Of a DNA stretch of 61,889 bases, positions 23,139-32,053 are shown piece by piece. The translations under genes were made by a program, and so were the position numbers. The DNA comes from Myxococcales bacterium (lineage in GTDB: Bacteria > Myxococcota > Polyangia > Nannocystales > Nannocystaceae): the NCBI GenBank assembly GCA_016793465.1, contig JAEUJW010000073.1:1-61889 (forward strand). The letters are read 5' to 3'. The stretch's first letter is position 1, and each line of letters starts with the position of its first letter. The notes below the pieces were generated by a model, which made no database searches, was not told the origin of the DNA, and was given only the letters and a program-made list of their open reading frames with translations.

Positions 23139-23572
23139 CACTTCTGTCCTTTCGCCCCGGCGGCGCCGAGGAGATTTCTGAGTTCCTGGTCGATGCCGCG
23201 GCTCGTGACCTCCCTGGCGCCGGGCCCGCTGCCCAAAAGCGCCATGAATTCACGATCGACCGCGGCGGGGTCCATACCACCGGCGTTCGTCGTGCGCGGC
23301 GGGGTGGCGTTTGCGGGGCGCGGGGCGGAGGGCGTGAACTCCGCGTCGACGATCACGACGCTCCGCGGCTCCGGATTCGAAGGCGCGGCGTCAGCCTGGA
23401 GCGACCACTCCACGACGAGCACCTGCCCGGGGCTCATCGCGCGAGCGACCTGCGCCTCGACCTCGAGGCGCAGATCGAACTCGAGGTCGCCCTTGCTTCC
23501 GACCGCGTCGATCCGCGCGACGGGCGAGTGACCGGCGAGCACGCGCACCACCCGGTATGTCTGGGTCGTCAT
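23138..23572 (-). CDS. Small hypothetical protein with repeated C-terminal motif
   Basis: 144 residues; ATG at 23572 overlaps the upstream stop. The N-terminal ~65 residues form a small beta domain (YRVVRVLAGHSPVARID, GDLEFDLRLEVEAQVA, GQVLVVEWSL). After a Pro/Ala linker, two related short helices occur near the end (AAVDREFMALLG and RGIDQELRNLLG), a linear-motif duplication that could contact two copies of a partner. No family is recognised. Confidence 0.55.
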   Translation of the reverse strand: MTTQTYRVVRVLAGHSPVARIDAVGSKGDLEFDLRLEVEAQVARAMSPGQVLVVEWSLQADAAPSNPEPRSVVIVDAEFTPSAPRPANATPPRTTNAGGMDPAAVDREFMALLGSGPGAREVTSRGIDQELRNLLGAAGAKGQK

Positions 23573-24039
23573 GGCGCCTGGCCTCCACCATCGGCGTGCG
23601 TGAGCACGTAGGTGGTCGTCCCGATCACGTACATCGCCCCGCCGACCGCGAACACCGAGCGCGTCACGACGCTCTCGTTGAGCTGCGCCCCGGCGATGAT
23701 GCCGGGGATGCCGGCGACGGCCGCGACCGGCACGCCGCCGGGGCGCCAGTCCGCGAACTTCTGGGTGTTGTAGCCGATGGCGAAGCCGGCGGCGGCGCTG
23801 GCCACCACGGCGCCGACCTGATACCAGCGGCCGCGTCGGTACTCGGCCATCCGCGCGGTCATCTCGGCGGTCGCCTTCTGTCCGCAGATCCGCTCGGCGT
23901 CGGCCTGGGCCCGTGCCTGACGTACCTGCTCGCGAAGGTCCTCGACCTGCGCCAGAAACTCCTTGCGCGCGCCGGCCTGCGCGCCGGCCTGCAGGCGCTT
24001 CATGAAGGACTCGGGTGAATTGTTCTCCTCGGTTGCCAT
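23569..24039 (-). CDS. Small protein with three hydrophobic segments
   Basis: 156 residues from the ATG of MATEENN; GGAGGG lies at proper distance from it and is too close to the ATG six bases earlier. A coiled-coil N-terminal half (EFLAQVEDLREQVRQARAQA) is followed by hydrophobic stretches at about 73-91, 102-119 and 127-145 (FAVGGAMYVIGTTTYVL). A small polytopic membrane protein with a cytoplasmic coil is expected. No family is recognised. Confidence 0.6.
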   Translation of the reverse strand: MATEENNSPESFMKRLQAGAQAGARKEFLAQVEDLREQVRQARAQADAERICGQKATAEMTARMAEYRRGRWYQVGAVVASAAAGFAIGYNTQKFADWRPGGVPVAAVAGIPGIIAGAQLNESVVTRSVFAVGGAMYVIGTTTYVLTHADGGGQAP

Positions 24040-24054
24040 GCTCATCCCTCCTCG

Positions 24055-24741
24055 TCAGTTTGGATCCCACGGTTCCCTCGGCGGCCGCGCGCCGCCCATC
24101 ATGCCGACCGCGAACGCGATGCCGTCGATCATCTCGTCGAGCCACTCCCTGGGGGCGCGGGCGGGCCGCGCCGACGCGGCCTCCTCGCGCGCCCTGTCGA
24201 GCAGGAAGCGGCCGTACCGGCTCGCGCTGGCCTCCGCGTCCATCATCATCTTCTCGCGGGCCAGGACGTCGATCTCGGCGATCGACGCCTGGTAGCGCTT
24301 CTGCAGCTCGCTCGCCTGCTCGGCGAGTTTCCTGTGGTTGTCGAGCAGCTCCGCGGTGAACGTGCTGGCCTGGTTGAGCAACCACGCCTGCACCGTGGCG
24401 GCGCGGTCATAGGTGTCCCAGAGCATCGTGAACGAGACCTCAGCCACCGCCAGGGGGTTCACCTCGCCGACGATCCGCGGCGGTGCGCGGGGTGGCTGGC
24501 CGGGCTGGCCGTGGGCGGCGGTGCTGCGGTCGGTGAGGGGCGGTGGCGTCACCTCCGCGGCGATCTTAGCGATCGCCTGCGGGTCGAACTCGGCGCCATC
24601 GACGAGGACCCGCGCACCTTCGCCGTAATGCGCGCGCAGCTCGAGGACGAGGCGGCCGACCTCGGCCGCGGACACGCCGGCCATCTCCTTGAGGACCTGC
24701 CCGTCCCGGAGCACGTGCACCGCGTGTGTTCGCGTCACCAT
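24055..24741 (-). CDS. Two-part protein: small paralogous domain plus helical domain
   Basis: 228 residues from MVTRTH. The first ~60 residues (HVLRDGQVLKEM...RAHYGEGARVLVDGAEFDP) match the whole of the next gene upstream (RACHGGNARIIVDGVELEA), indicating duplication. A Pro-rich linker leads into a helical region (AEQASELQKRYQASIAEID) and a hydrophobic C-terminal patch (DEMIDGIAFAVGMMGG). No known family; the duplicated domain is probably a small alpha/beta unit. Confidence 0.6.
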   Translation of the reverse strand: MVTRTHAVHVLRDGQVLKEMAGVSAAEVGRLVLELRAHYGEGARVLVDGAEFDPQAIAKIAAEVTPPPLTDRSTAAHGQPGQPPRAPPRIVGEVNPLAVAEVSFTMLWDTYDRAATVQAWLLNQASTFTAELLDNHRKLAEQASELQKRYQASIAEIDVLAREKMMMDAEASASRYGRFLLDRAREEAASARPARAPREWLDEMIDGIAFAVGMMGGARPPREPWDPN

Positions 24742-24935
24742 GGCCGGATGCCCTCCGCCTCGAGTTCGACGCCATCGACGATGATGCGCGCGTTTCCACC
24801 GTGGCACGCGCGCAGGTGGCGGACGGCAGCGTAGATCTCATCATCGCTCCGCACCCTCATGTCCGCGCATAGGCGCCCGTCCTCATCGATCACGAGCGCG
24901 ATGTGTGTACCTGCATCCATTCGACACGCCCCCAT
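24735..24935 (-). CDS. Small protein, paralogue of the next gene's N-terminal domain
   Basis: About 66 residues if it starts at ATG 24935; ATG 24920 and TTG 24974 are alternatives. It is the first gene of the minus-strand block. HIALVIDEDGRLCADMRV and RACHGGNARIIVDGVELEAEGI align with the N-terminus of the 24055-24741 product. Its stop lies seven bases inside that gene. Function unknown. Confidence 0.5.
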   Translation of the reverse strand: MGACRMDAGTHIALVIDEDGRLCADMRVRSDDEIYAAVRHLRACHGGNARIIVDGVELEAEGIRPW

Positions 24936-25536
24936 CACGACGAGCTCTTGCCAGGTACCACAAACAAATTTCAACGACTTTTATCGCTCCGGCCGCAGGG
25001 CCCACGATCGCGCGGCCTGTCCGTTCGCTGTCCTGAATGCGTTATAACGCGGAATTCGTCGAGCTAACATCCTGACATTGGCCGGTCGATACTCGTTGTC
25101 GGCATATGACAGCGGCGCCGATTCGGCACGCCGCCGGGTGAGAACATTGGACGTACAACGATTGTCCGACCGCTGTCGCCAAGCTTGCTCCAGAGTCGGG
25201 TCGGGGACACCGAACGTTGGTCCGCGTCGCCAAGCGGGCTCCAACACGTCCCTGTCCCGAACTTGCATCCAGAACCCCGAGCACCGCGACCTCGCCGGGC
25301 TCGGGACAGGTTGGACCGGCGCTGGGCCCCATGCAGGTCGGTGCAGACGCTGTTTGTCCCGAAAAACAAGGAGCCACGACGCGACAGCAGCGTGTCCTCG
25401 GCACGCTCGCGCTCGATGCCGCGGATAGCATGCACATGCATCGTGTGGTTGTCGCTACAACTGTTTACTTGCGCGCATTCAAGTACGGCCGCGACGTCTG
25501 TTGTAGCTACATGACGTTGGTGTACCGTCGGCGACA
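24936..25536. promoter_or_regulatory. Divergent intergenic control region with repeats
   Basis: About 600 bases separate the 25-kb minus-strand block from the plus-strand genes, and I see no convincing gene in it. It contains a 12-bp perfect palindrome, GCGTTATAACGC (25039-25050), whose TTATAA core could double as a -10 for the block. The octamer TGTCCCGA recurs at 25253-25260, inverted at 25301-25308, and at 25355-25362; a close direct repeat TCGCCAAGCxxGCTCCA occurs twice (25178-25194 and 25226-25243). TGTAGCTACA is a palindrome at 25502-25511. These could be operators; no regulator is assigned. Confidence 0.4.
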
Positions 25537-27405
25537 GTGGACGTGGAGACGGCGAACGCAGGCGCGTGGGGGTCCGAGGGGGTGGGTGCGGCGCTCGTCC
25601 GCGGCCTGGTCGCACGCGGCGTTGCACGTGTCGCGGTGTCCGCCTGCGACTGGAGCCCCGGACCGGGCGACTCCCACGTCCGCGAAATCCCCGGGGGGCG
25701 CCTGGTCCGCGCCTGGGCCGACAAGTGGGGCCTCGGCTGGCTCGGGCCCGGGGGAGAGTTTCAGACGCTATCGTCCGGGACGCTCGCGGAGATAGAGGAC
25801 GACGCGCAGGAGGTCGTCCTCTTCGGCCTCCCGGGCGGCGTCTGTCCCGCCCCTGCCCCGTGCGGCTGGGGCGTCGACGAGGGTTCGCTTCGCCGGGTGA
25901 GGACCGAGCCGGTGATGCGGGGGACCTTCCGGATCATGATGTACTCCGGCGGACGGGGGATCCTCGTGTTCATCCGCCAGGACTACCGCGTCGTCTATCT
26001 CGGCGCGGGCGAGCTGGACGAGCTGAAGGCGACCGCCGACGAGCGCCTGGCACGGCGGCACGACGTGGCCCTGCGCGTCCGGTGCGCGGGGCAGACGCAC
26101 GATCTGCTCGGCCTCGGGTTCCTCGGCGGCGTCGGCCAGACCCCGCTCATCCGCGGCGGCACCCGGCTCATGCTCGTCCAGGTCGGGCTCGACCAGTTCG
26201 AACTCCGCCTGGCCACGCCCACCGGCGAGTCCGAGGTCGTCGGCGAATACCGCGGCGCGGACCTCGAGCGCGGCGACCTCGGCGAGATCTTGGGTCCGCT
26301 CCAGCACGGCGCCCAACGCACGGACGATGCGAACGCGCGTCCACGTCGCCAGAGCCGCACCAGGTACCGCCGCACCAGGTACCAGACCGCGAAGCCGGCA
26401 CCCGACCCTCAGCGTACGGCGCCCCCGCTTCCCTCGGCCGTCGATCTGCTGCGCCTAGCGAACTGCCTGGAGTGGAAGCCGACCAGCGGAAACGGCAAGT
26501 CCGAGCTCGCCAACGTCTACGCCGCGTTCCGCGAGCTCCGCAAGAAGGGGCTCGGGAACCTGCTGCTGTGGGCCAAGGAGTGGCGCACCCTCATCGAGAC
26601 CAAGACGGACGTGAGGTTCGGCCCCTGCGACCGGACCGTCGCGCGCGCGCTCGCGCTGTTCCTGAAGATCACAGGGCTCGGCAGGAAGGAGGGCCGGAGG
26701 TTCCGGGTGTTCCTCGGCGATCTCGAGCGAGGCGACACGGAGGTGTGGGAGACGATCCGGGAGCGCTTCCCGCCGTTGCCGCAGCCGCAGAGCGCGACTT
26801 CCCCGACCCCGGCCGCGCCGACTACCGCGACACCTTCTCCGACTGCGACCGCAGACCCGACGCGGACCGCGGCACCGGCGAGCACGCCCCCGGCGGAGGC
26901 GACGCCGACCGCGGCACCGGCGAACCCGCCCCCGGCTGCGGTGGTGAATACGACGCGGACCGCAGCACCGGCGAGCACGCCCCCGGTGGAGGCGGTGAAC
27001 ACGACGCCGACCGTGGCACCGGCGAGCACGTCCCCGGCGGAGTCGGTGAACACGACGTCGCCCGTTGCACCGGCGAGCACGCTCCCGGCGGGGACTCAGG
27101 AACCACCACCGCCCGCGACCCCGGCGGCCGCGCCCGATCCACCCGCCGGAGCGGGTGTCCCCCGGGTGGTCAGACCCCCCGATGATCCCTGGCTACTCGC
27201 CGGCCTGTACCACAGTGGTCTTGCGACTGGCGTCCGCGAGGCCAACCTCGAGTCGGCTTCCGCCGACCTCACCGGGCCTCGCCAGCCAACGAGTTACCTC
27301 CGCGACGAGGATCGCTGGAAGCCGTACTGCGACCGCTCCTGGACCAAGCGTGCCCCGAGCCAATTTTCTGGCAAGGCCGAAGACGACGGAGAGGCGCCGC
27401 GCTGA
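25537..27405 (+). CDS. Hypothetical protein with Pro/Thr/Ala repeats
   Basis: 622 residues with a GTG start. The N-terminal ~250 residues look like a folded beta-containing domain (RIMMYSGGRGILVFIRQDY, LMLVQVGLDQFELRLATP). A basic segment (RPRRQSRTRYRRTRYQ) is followed by a small helical domain (SELANVYAAFRELRKKGL). A low-complexity tail has about six imperfect 'TxTxAPASTPPAE' repeats (nucleotides about 26860-27100), then a final ~90-residue domain. No family is recognised. It is the first plus-strand gene opposite the block. Confidence 0.55.
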   Translation: MDVETANAGAWGSEGVGAALVRGLVARGVARVAVSACDWSPGPGDSHVREIPGGRLVRAWADKWGLGWLGPGGEFQTLSSGTLAEIEDDAQEVVLFGLPGGVCPAPAPCGWGVDEGSLRRVRTEPVMRGTFRIMMYSGGRGILVFIRQDYRVVYLGAGELDELKATADERLARRHDVALRVRCAGQTHDLLGLGFLGGVGQTPLIRGGTRLMLVQVGLDQFELRLATPTGESEVVGEYRGADLERGDLGEILGPLQHGAQRTDDANARPRRQSRTRYRRTRYQTAKPAPDPQRTAPPLPSAVDLLRLANCLEWKPTSGNGKSELANVYAAFRELRKKGLGNLLLWAKEWRTLIETKTDVRFGPCDRTVARALALFLKITGLGRKEGRRFRVFLGDLERGDTEVWETIRERFPPLPQPQSATSPTPAAPTTATPSPTATADPTRTAAPASTPPAEATPTAAPANPPPAAVVNTTRTAAPASTPPVEAVNTTPTVAPASTSPAESVNTTSPVAPASTLPAGTQEPPPPATPAAAPDPPAGAGVPRVVRPPDDPWLLAGLYHSGLATGVREANLESASADLTGPRQPTSYLRDEDRWKPYCDRSWTKRAPSQFSGKAEDDGEAPR

Positions 27406-27422
27406 CCGGCGACCAGGGCGCC

Positions 27423-27788
27423 GTGGCGTGCATGAACGCGGCGGCGCTTGGCGAGGTCGATCAACAATCCCGCGAGGCGGCGTCGATCATTACTGACTGG
27501 CCACCCCTGGCGACGCTGTGGACCTCGGACGGGCAGACGTTCGTGCTGCGTTGCCCCGCCCGGACGTTCGACGCGACGACCCCGCCCACGCGGGCGCTGC
27601 CGCCGCGGTTGGCGAAGGTCGCCGGCCTGGTGATCGACGGGCTGACCGACAAGCAGATCGCGCAGCGTATCGGCCTGACGTTCAGCACGGTCCGCACCTA
27701 CGTCCGCCAGGTCTATCGCCGGCTCGGCGTGCACAGCCGGGTCGGGCTGGTGCACGCGTCGAGGGTCGCGCCGACCCTGCGGGGGTAG
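27423..27788 (+). CDS. Small LuxR/GerE-type HTH regulator
   Basis: 121 residues. The C-terminal half is a LuxR/GerE DNA-binding domain (LAKVAGLVIDGLTDKQIAQ, then STVRTYVRQVYRRLGVHSRV), with the classic 'G.T.KEIA..L..S..TV..H' spacing slightly altered (DKQIA, TVRTYV). There is no receiver domain; the short N-terminal part is Cys-containing and unfamiliar. GTG 27423 or ATG 27432 could be the start. It begins 17 bases after the preceding gene and may be co-transcribed with it, so it is a candidate local regulator. Confidence 0.8.
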   Translation: MACMNAAALGEVDQQSREAASIITDWPPLATLWTSDGQTFVLRCPARTFDATTPPTRALPPRLAKVAGLVIDGLTDKQIAQRIGLTFSTVRTYVRQVYRRLGVHSRVGLVHASRVAPTLRG

Positions 27789-27823
27789 CCGAGGTTCACG
27801 TCGCGAGGTACGCTCGCGCGGTC

Positions 27824-28957
27824 ATGACCCTCCGTCGCACCGCAACCTGCACCCTCGCCGCGATCTTCGCGTCGGCGTGCGGGCGCATCGGCGACGCTTC
27901 GTCCTCGTTCTCGGGCGGGTCGCAGCCGGAGACCGCCGCCGCCGCGAGCTCCGGATCCAGCTCCGGTACTCCGGACACGAGCGGGCCCAGCACCGGGACC
28001 AGCAGCACCGGCGACTCAGGCACCAGCGACGACTCGGCCGCGAGCATGCCGGCGATGTCGACGGGCACGTTCGACGTCGGCGTGCCGCCCGACTTCGACC
28101 TGCCGCCGCCCGGCTGCCAGGGCAAGATCGATTTCCTGTTCGTGATCGAGTCCTGGTACTCGATGAAGGACGACCAGGATCGGCTCCAGGCCGCGTTCTC
28201 GTCGTTCACGACGATGATCGGTCAGGAGTTCGCCGAGTTCGACTACCACATCATGGTCGTGGACACGGCGGACAGCCCCCTCATGCCCAACACCTGCGAC
28301 GACTGTTACATGTGCATCGGCTGCACGATGCCGGGGTGCGGAGACTTCGGGGGGCCGCTCGACTACCCCTGCGACTACGTTCCGTCCGCCTGCGACATCA
28401 CCCCGGGCGCCGGAGTCGTGGTCACGGGCAACTTCAACGCCTCGAACCAGCCCTGCGAGCTGTTCGGCGGCAACCGCTACATCATCAAGGACGAACCCGC
28501 GCTCGCGGAGACGTTCAAATGCATCGCCAGCCTGGGCGAGGGACCCAAGACGCCGTGGCCGATGTACGAGATGATGGCCGCGCTCGAGCCGAGCATGCTG
28601 GACGTTGGCGGCTGCAACGAGGGCTTCCTGCGCGACGACGCGTTGCTCGCGGTCATCGTCCTCGCCGGCACCGCGGACAACAGTTCTCCGGGGACGCCGC
28701 AGAGCTGGTACGACACGCTCGTCACGGCCAAGAACGGCAACGAGGAGGCCGTCGTCGTCCTCACGGTGTCGAACGACCTCGACCTGCCGGACCCGACGTG
28801 CGAGGGACCCAAAATCCTATCGAACGAACTTCGGTTGTTCGCGGAGACCGCGAAGTACGGGCGCTACGAGCGCTTGTGCATCGACAGCTACGTCCCGGCG
28901 CTGGAGGCGACGGCCGAGACGATCCTCCAGCAGTGCTCCGTGTTCGTCCCACAGTAA
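27824..28957 (+). CDS. vWA-like lipoprotein with degenerate MIDAS
   Basis: 377 residues. A lipoprotein signal (TLAAIFASAC, acylated Cys19) is followed by a Ser/Thr/Gly linker. The domain starting KIDFLFVIE matches the myxobacterial 'IDFLFVIDNSGSM..EQ' vWA-like lipoproteins, but the metal-site D-x-S-x-S reads E-S-W-Y-S (109-113), so metal binding is probably lost. Cys pairs follow (TCDDCYMCIGCTMPGC). It is likely exposed at the outer membrane or periplasm and may act in adhesion or protein binding. It ends three bases from the convergent gene. Confidence 0.75.
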   Translation: MTLRRTATCTLAAIFASACGRIGDASSSFSGGSQPETAAAASSGSSSGTPDTSGPSTGTSSTGDSGTSDDSAASMPAMSTGTFDVGVPPDFDLPPPGCQGKIDFLFVIESWYSMKDDQDRLQAAFSSFTTMIGQEFAEFDYHIMVVDTADSPLMPNTCDDCYMCIGCTMPGCGDFGGPLDYPCDYVPSACDITPGAGVVVTGNFNASNQPCELFGGNRYIIKDEPALAETFKCIASLGEGPKTPWPMYEMMAALEPSMLDVGGCNEGFLRDDALLAVIVLAGTADNSSPGTPQSWYDTLVTAKNGNEEAVVVLTVSNDLDLPDPTCEGPKILSNELRLFAETAKYGRYERLCIDSYVPALEATAETILQQCSVFVPQ

Positions 28958-28960
28958 CCG

Positions 28961-30685
28961 CTACCCGCGGAAGAGGCCGGCGATCCACTGGATGTCGCCA
29001 TCGACCGTCTCGGCGCCGACCCACGCGCACTTGTACCCGCAGGTGAGCGCCAGGACACGATCGTCGCCGTTGCTGGCGCCGTTGTGCTCGCGGTAGTCGA
29101 CAAGCGGCGAGGCGGCGTCCTCGACGGCGAAGATCCACTGGTTGTTGTTCTGGCCGTTCTTGTAGACCTGCGCGCCGACGATCGTCGCGCCTTCCATGTT
29201 GTAGCCGAGCGCGTTGCAGACCGCCGCGCCGGCCGTGGTCTCGAGCCGGGGCGCCTTGATCTCCTGGAGATCCTCGCCGTGCCAGCGGATGAGGATCTGC
29301 TTCTTGCTCCCCGGTTCGTTCGGGCCCGTCTCCGTGTAGCCGCAAGTGGCAACGCCCTCCTCGGTGGGGACGGCAGCCAGGATCGCGTCGTGCAGGAGCT
29401 TGTCGCCGCTCGATGTCCAGACCTCGCCGACGAGCTTGCCCTTGCCCTCGAACAGCAACAGCACGCCGCGGATGATCTTCTCCGGCCCGTTGTTCGGGTC
29501 GACGACCTCCCGCGTGCCGCCGATGGCGACGTTTCCGTTCTTCAGCACCGCGACCGCGCGGCCACGCTCGCTCTGCTTGTTCTCCAAGTCCTCGGGGTCG
29601 CTGTAGGGGAAGGGGCCGTAGGCGGCCTTGTCGGGGCCGAAGACGGAGATCTCCATGTCCCAGACGTCCGGATTGACGCCGGTGCGCCGAGCGCCCGCGA
29701 CGTAGATCGTCCCGTCCGGCTGTACGCCCACGGCGCGGGCCTCCGTCCCGACGAGGCCCGGCTTCTCCCAGTGAAACTCACCGTCTGGGTGGAAGCGGGC
29801 GAGGTAGCTGCGCGGCTCGCCATCCTGGATGGCGATGCCGACGAGAATGATGTTGCCCTCCGCGTCGACGGCGAGCCCTGTGGGGCTGAGGTAGGCCGTC
29901 TCGAGCCAGGGCAGGACGGTCCACTCGGTGTGCGGCACGCTCCACCCCTCCGGAGTACCGAACCAGTCGCCGCCCAGATCGTACCGGCGCAGCGTCCCGA
30001 CCATATTCCCGTTCGTCCAGTGCACGCCGGCGGCGAGGACATGCTCGCCCTGGAGCGCGACGGCCGACGCGACGCTGAGCTGACCGTCGTGCGGCTCGAG
30101 CTTGGTCCAGACCTCGGTGCCCGGGTCCTTGACCGCGCTCGGGTGGTAGATCATGTCCTCGGCGGTCTGGCCGGCCTCGTCGCGTACGCGTACCGTGATG
30201 GTAGAACCAGGGTTGTTGTGCGGCGCGCTCGTCACGGGGAAGATCAGCGGCGCCCCGGCGGGGCCGGTGGCGACGACCTGGCCGTCATCCAGCAGCTCCG
30301 CGAGGGTGGCGTCGGGGCTGCAGTCGTATGTACAGGTGACGGGCCCAATTTCCTGGGCCTCCGCCGGGTCGCACTCGAGGTTCTCGACGGTCGGCGGCGG
30401 GTCGATCGGGAGGCTGCCGCTCGTCCCCGTGGTGTCGCCCGCGCTCGTGTCGGCCTCGTCGCCGGTGACTGCCCCGGTCTCTGCGCCGCTTTCCGTGCCC
30501 GCCTCGGTGTTGCCCACGCCGCCGCCCGTGGTCGTGGTCGTGGCCCCGGAGGTCGGGGTGTCCGTCGATGTGCTTGACCCGCCCGTCGCTTCGCTCCCGA
30601 ACTTGTCGAGGAGGTCCTGGTACTCGGGCGTGTGCTCTGCGCATGCAACGAGGACGAGGGCGGACGGGAGGAGGCGGCGAAGCAT
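28961..30685 (-). CDS. Large lipoprotein, beta-propeller-like
   Basis: 574 residues. The signal MLRRLLPSALVLVAC gives an acylated Cys15, then a Ser/Thr/Gly linker. An Ig-like segment (about 95-170) precedes a domain of repeated four-stranded units with turns such as GLAVDAEGNIILVGIA, GVQPDGTIYVAGA and VLKNGNVAIGGT, typical of a secreted propeller (SBBP/delta-60-like). Location is the outer envelope. It is the last gene of a five-gene minus-strand operon starting near 32546. Confidence 0.75.
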   Translation of the reverse strand: MLRRLLPSALVLVACAEHTPEYQDLLDKFGSEATGGSSTSTDTPTSGATTTTTGGGVGNTEAGTESGAETGAVTGDEADTSAGDTTGTSGSLPIDPPPTVENLECDPAEAQEIGPVTCTYDCSPDATLAELLDDGQVVATGPAGAPLIFPVTSAPHNNPGSTITVRVRDEAGQTAEDMIYHPSAVKDPGTEVWTKLEPHDGQLSVASAVALQGEHVLAAGVHWTNGNMVGTLRRYDLGGDWFGTPEGWSVPHTEWTVLPWLETAYLSPTGLAVDAEGNIILVGIAIQDGEPRSYLARFHPDGEFHWEKPGLVGTEARAVGVQPDGTIYVAGARRTGVNPDVWDMEISVFGPDKAAYGPFPYSDPEDLENKQSERGRAVAVLKNGNVAIGGTREVVDPNNGPEKIIRGVLLLFEGKGKLVGEVWTSSGDKLLHDAILAAVPTEEGVATCGYTETGPNEPGSKKQILIRWHGEDLQEIKAPRLETTAGAAVCNALGYNMEGATIVGAQVYKNGQNNNQWIFAVEDAASPLVDYREHNGASNGDDRVLALTCGYKCAWVGAETVDGDIQWIAGLFRG

Positions 30686-30721
30686 ACCGAGATGGTACTC
30701 CCGGCCGGGCGCATTCGAGCG

Positions 30722-31612
30722 TTAGAATTGGAAGCGGACCCCTGCCCCCACCAGCCGGGCGTGGACATGGGAGGTCGGTCTAGGAGGCCGCGCGAGCACC
30801 ACGATCCCGACGATCACGCTGACAGCGGCGAACACCCCGAGCGCTGTGCCGGCCCGCGTGAGGCGGAGGGCACGGGTGTCCGCTGCGGCGGCCTCCGTCC
30901 ATTCATCCGTCGTCAGGCCGCGGCCGGCCTCGTCGGCCAGGTCGCCGATCTCCGCGATCCGCGTCCTTGCTTGGCCGCTGGCGACGAAGCACCCCGCGAG
31001 CCCTGCCGCGAGCCCGGCGCCCACCGTCATCAGGGCGGCCCCGACTGCGATCTGCGCCCGCGAGCGAGGCGCCGCTCGTGGTGTCGGCGGCGACTCTGGA
31101 CCCTCGTGCCGGATCTCCGGCGCGGCCTGGGACGGTACAGACGACGTGTCCGGGGACGCTGGCGCGACGGGCGGGGCTTTCGGAACGGGGGCACACGGCG
31201 CGTCGACCTCCGTCGCCATCCCCTCGAGGCGTGCCCGCTCCGACGAGAATTTGTCCAGTTCCTCCGGGCTCGCCAGCTCGGCCTCGTAGATCCGCGTCAC
31301 GTCGACCGCCCAGCAGAGCGCCGACACGGCTGCCGCCGCGCGCTCAGGGTCCGACCGGTCACGCTCGAAGAGCATCACGGCGACGGTCTTGCCCTCCCGG
31401 ACCACGGCCTTGCGATAGGCCGTGTCGAGCTCCTTGCGATCGAGTTCGGCACGGGCGAGCACCACCGCCGCGTCGAGCCGCGCGGGGTCATTGCTGCCCG
31501 CGGTGATGGTCTTGAGCGTGTCGAGCTGCTTCGCGGAGAACTTCCCCGCGTGTGCGACACAGGGGTGCACGGTGAGGACCAGGGCCAGGGTGGACGCGAT
31601 GGAGGGCCTCAT
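30722..31612 (-). CDS. Exported membrane protein, helical
   Basis: 296 residues with a signal peptide (MRPSIASTLALVLTVHPCVAHAG). The N-terminal helical domain is TPR-like in composition (DAAVVLARAELDRKELDTAYRKAV), then a Pro-rich linker and two membrane helices (about 190-212 and 251-274). Proteins of this shape are frequent in myxobacteria but have no assigned function that I know. It sits four bases after the preceding operon gene and 36 before the lipoprotein. Confidence 0.6.
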   Translation of the reverse strand: MRPSIASTLALVLTVHPCVAHAGKFSAKQLDTLKTITAGSNDPARLDAAVVLARAELDRKELDTAYRKAVVREGKTVAVMLFERDRSDPERAAAAVSALCWAVDVTRIYEAELASPEELDKFSSERARLEGMATEVDAPCAPVPKAPPVAPASPDTSSVPSQAAPEIRHEGPESPPTPRAAPRSRAQIAVGAALMTVGAGLAAGLAGCFVASGQARTRIAEIGDLADEAGRGLTTDEWTEAAAADTRALRLTRAGTALGVFAAVSVIVGIVVLARPPRPTSHVHARLVGAGVRFQF

Positions 31613-31616
31613 GATG

Positions 31617-32039
31617 TCACCGTATCACAGGGGGCTCGGGCTCGTCGTCCAGCGCGACGTCATGGGCGTCGCCGAGGACCCACGTGTCGTCCAGAGCCTC
31701 GGTGAGCTGCTCGCCGTCGTTGAGGCGATCGGCGACGTCGTCGCAGAAGTTGGCCCACAGAGATAGCGTGGCGTCCAGCAGGCTCGACTCGAACGGCTGG
31801 GCCTCGCCGAGATCGCGGCGCACGGTCTCCTCCGCGAGCGAGGCCACCGTGGTCGCCCGACCGAACGGGTGAGTCGCCCTGTGGATCACGTGGCCGGCGA
31901 CGGGCGCATGCCGGCCGATGTCCTGCAGCGAGATCGAGAAGACCAGCGGGCACGGCCCGGCGGCGATGTAGAAGACGCGGCCGGTGGCGGCGTGGAGGAA
32001 GAACGGGAGCGGATGGGTGAGGGTGGCCGTGTCGGTCAT
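31617..32039 (-). CDS. Hypothetical protein
   Basis: 140 residues from MTDTATL, chosen because GAGG lies six bases upstream of this ATG. It has a mixed alpha/beta sequence (GRVFYIAAGPCPLVFSISL; LLDATLSLWANFCDDVAD) and an acidic C-terminus. No signal, membrane helix or family is recognised. Third gene of the minus-strand operon. Confidence 0.5.
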   Translation of the reverse strand: MTDTATLTHPLPFFLHAATGRVFYIAAGPCPLVFSISLQDIGRHAPVAGHVIHRATHPFGRATTVASLAEETVRRDLGEAQPFESSLLDATLSLWANFCDDVADRLNDGEQLTEALDDTWVLGDAHDVALDDEPEPPVIR

Positions 32040-32053
32040 ACATACCTCGCAGG

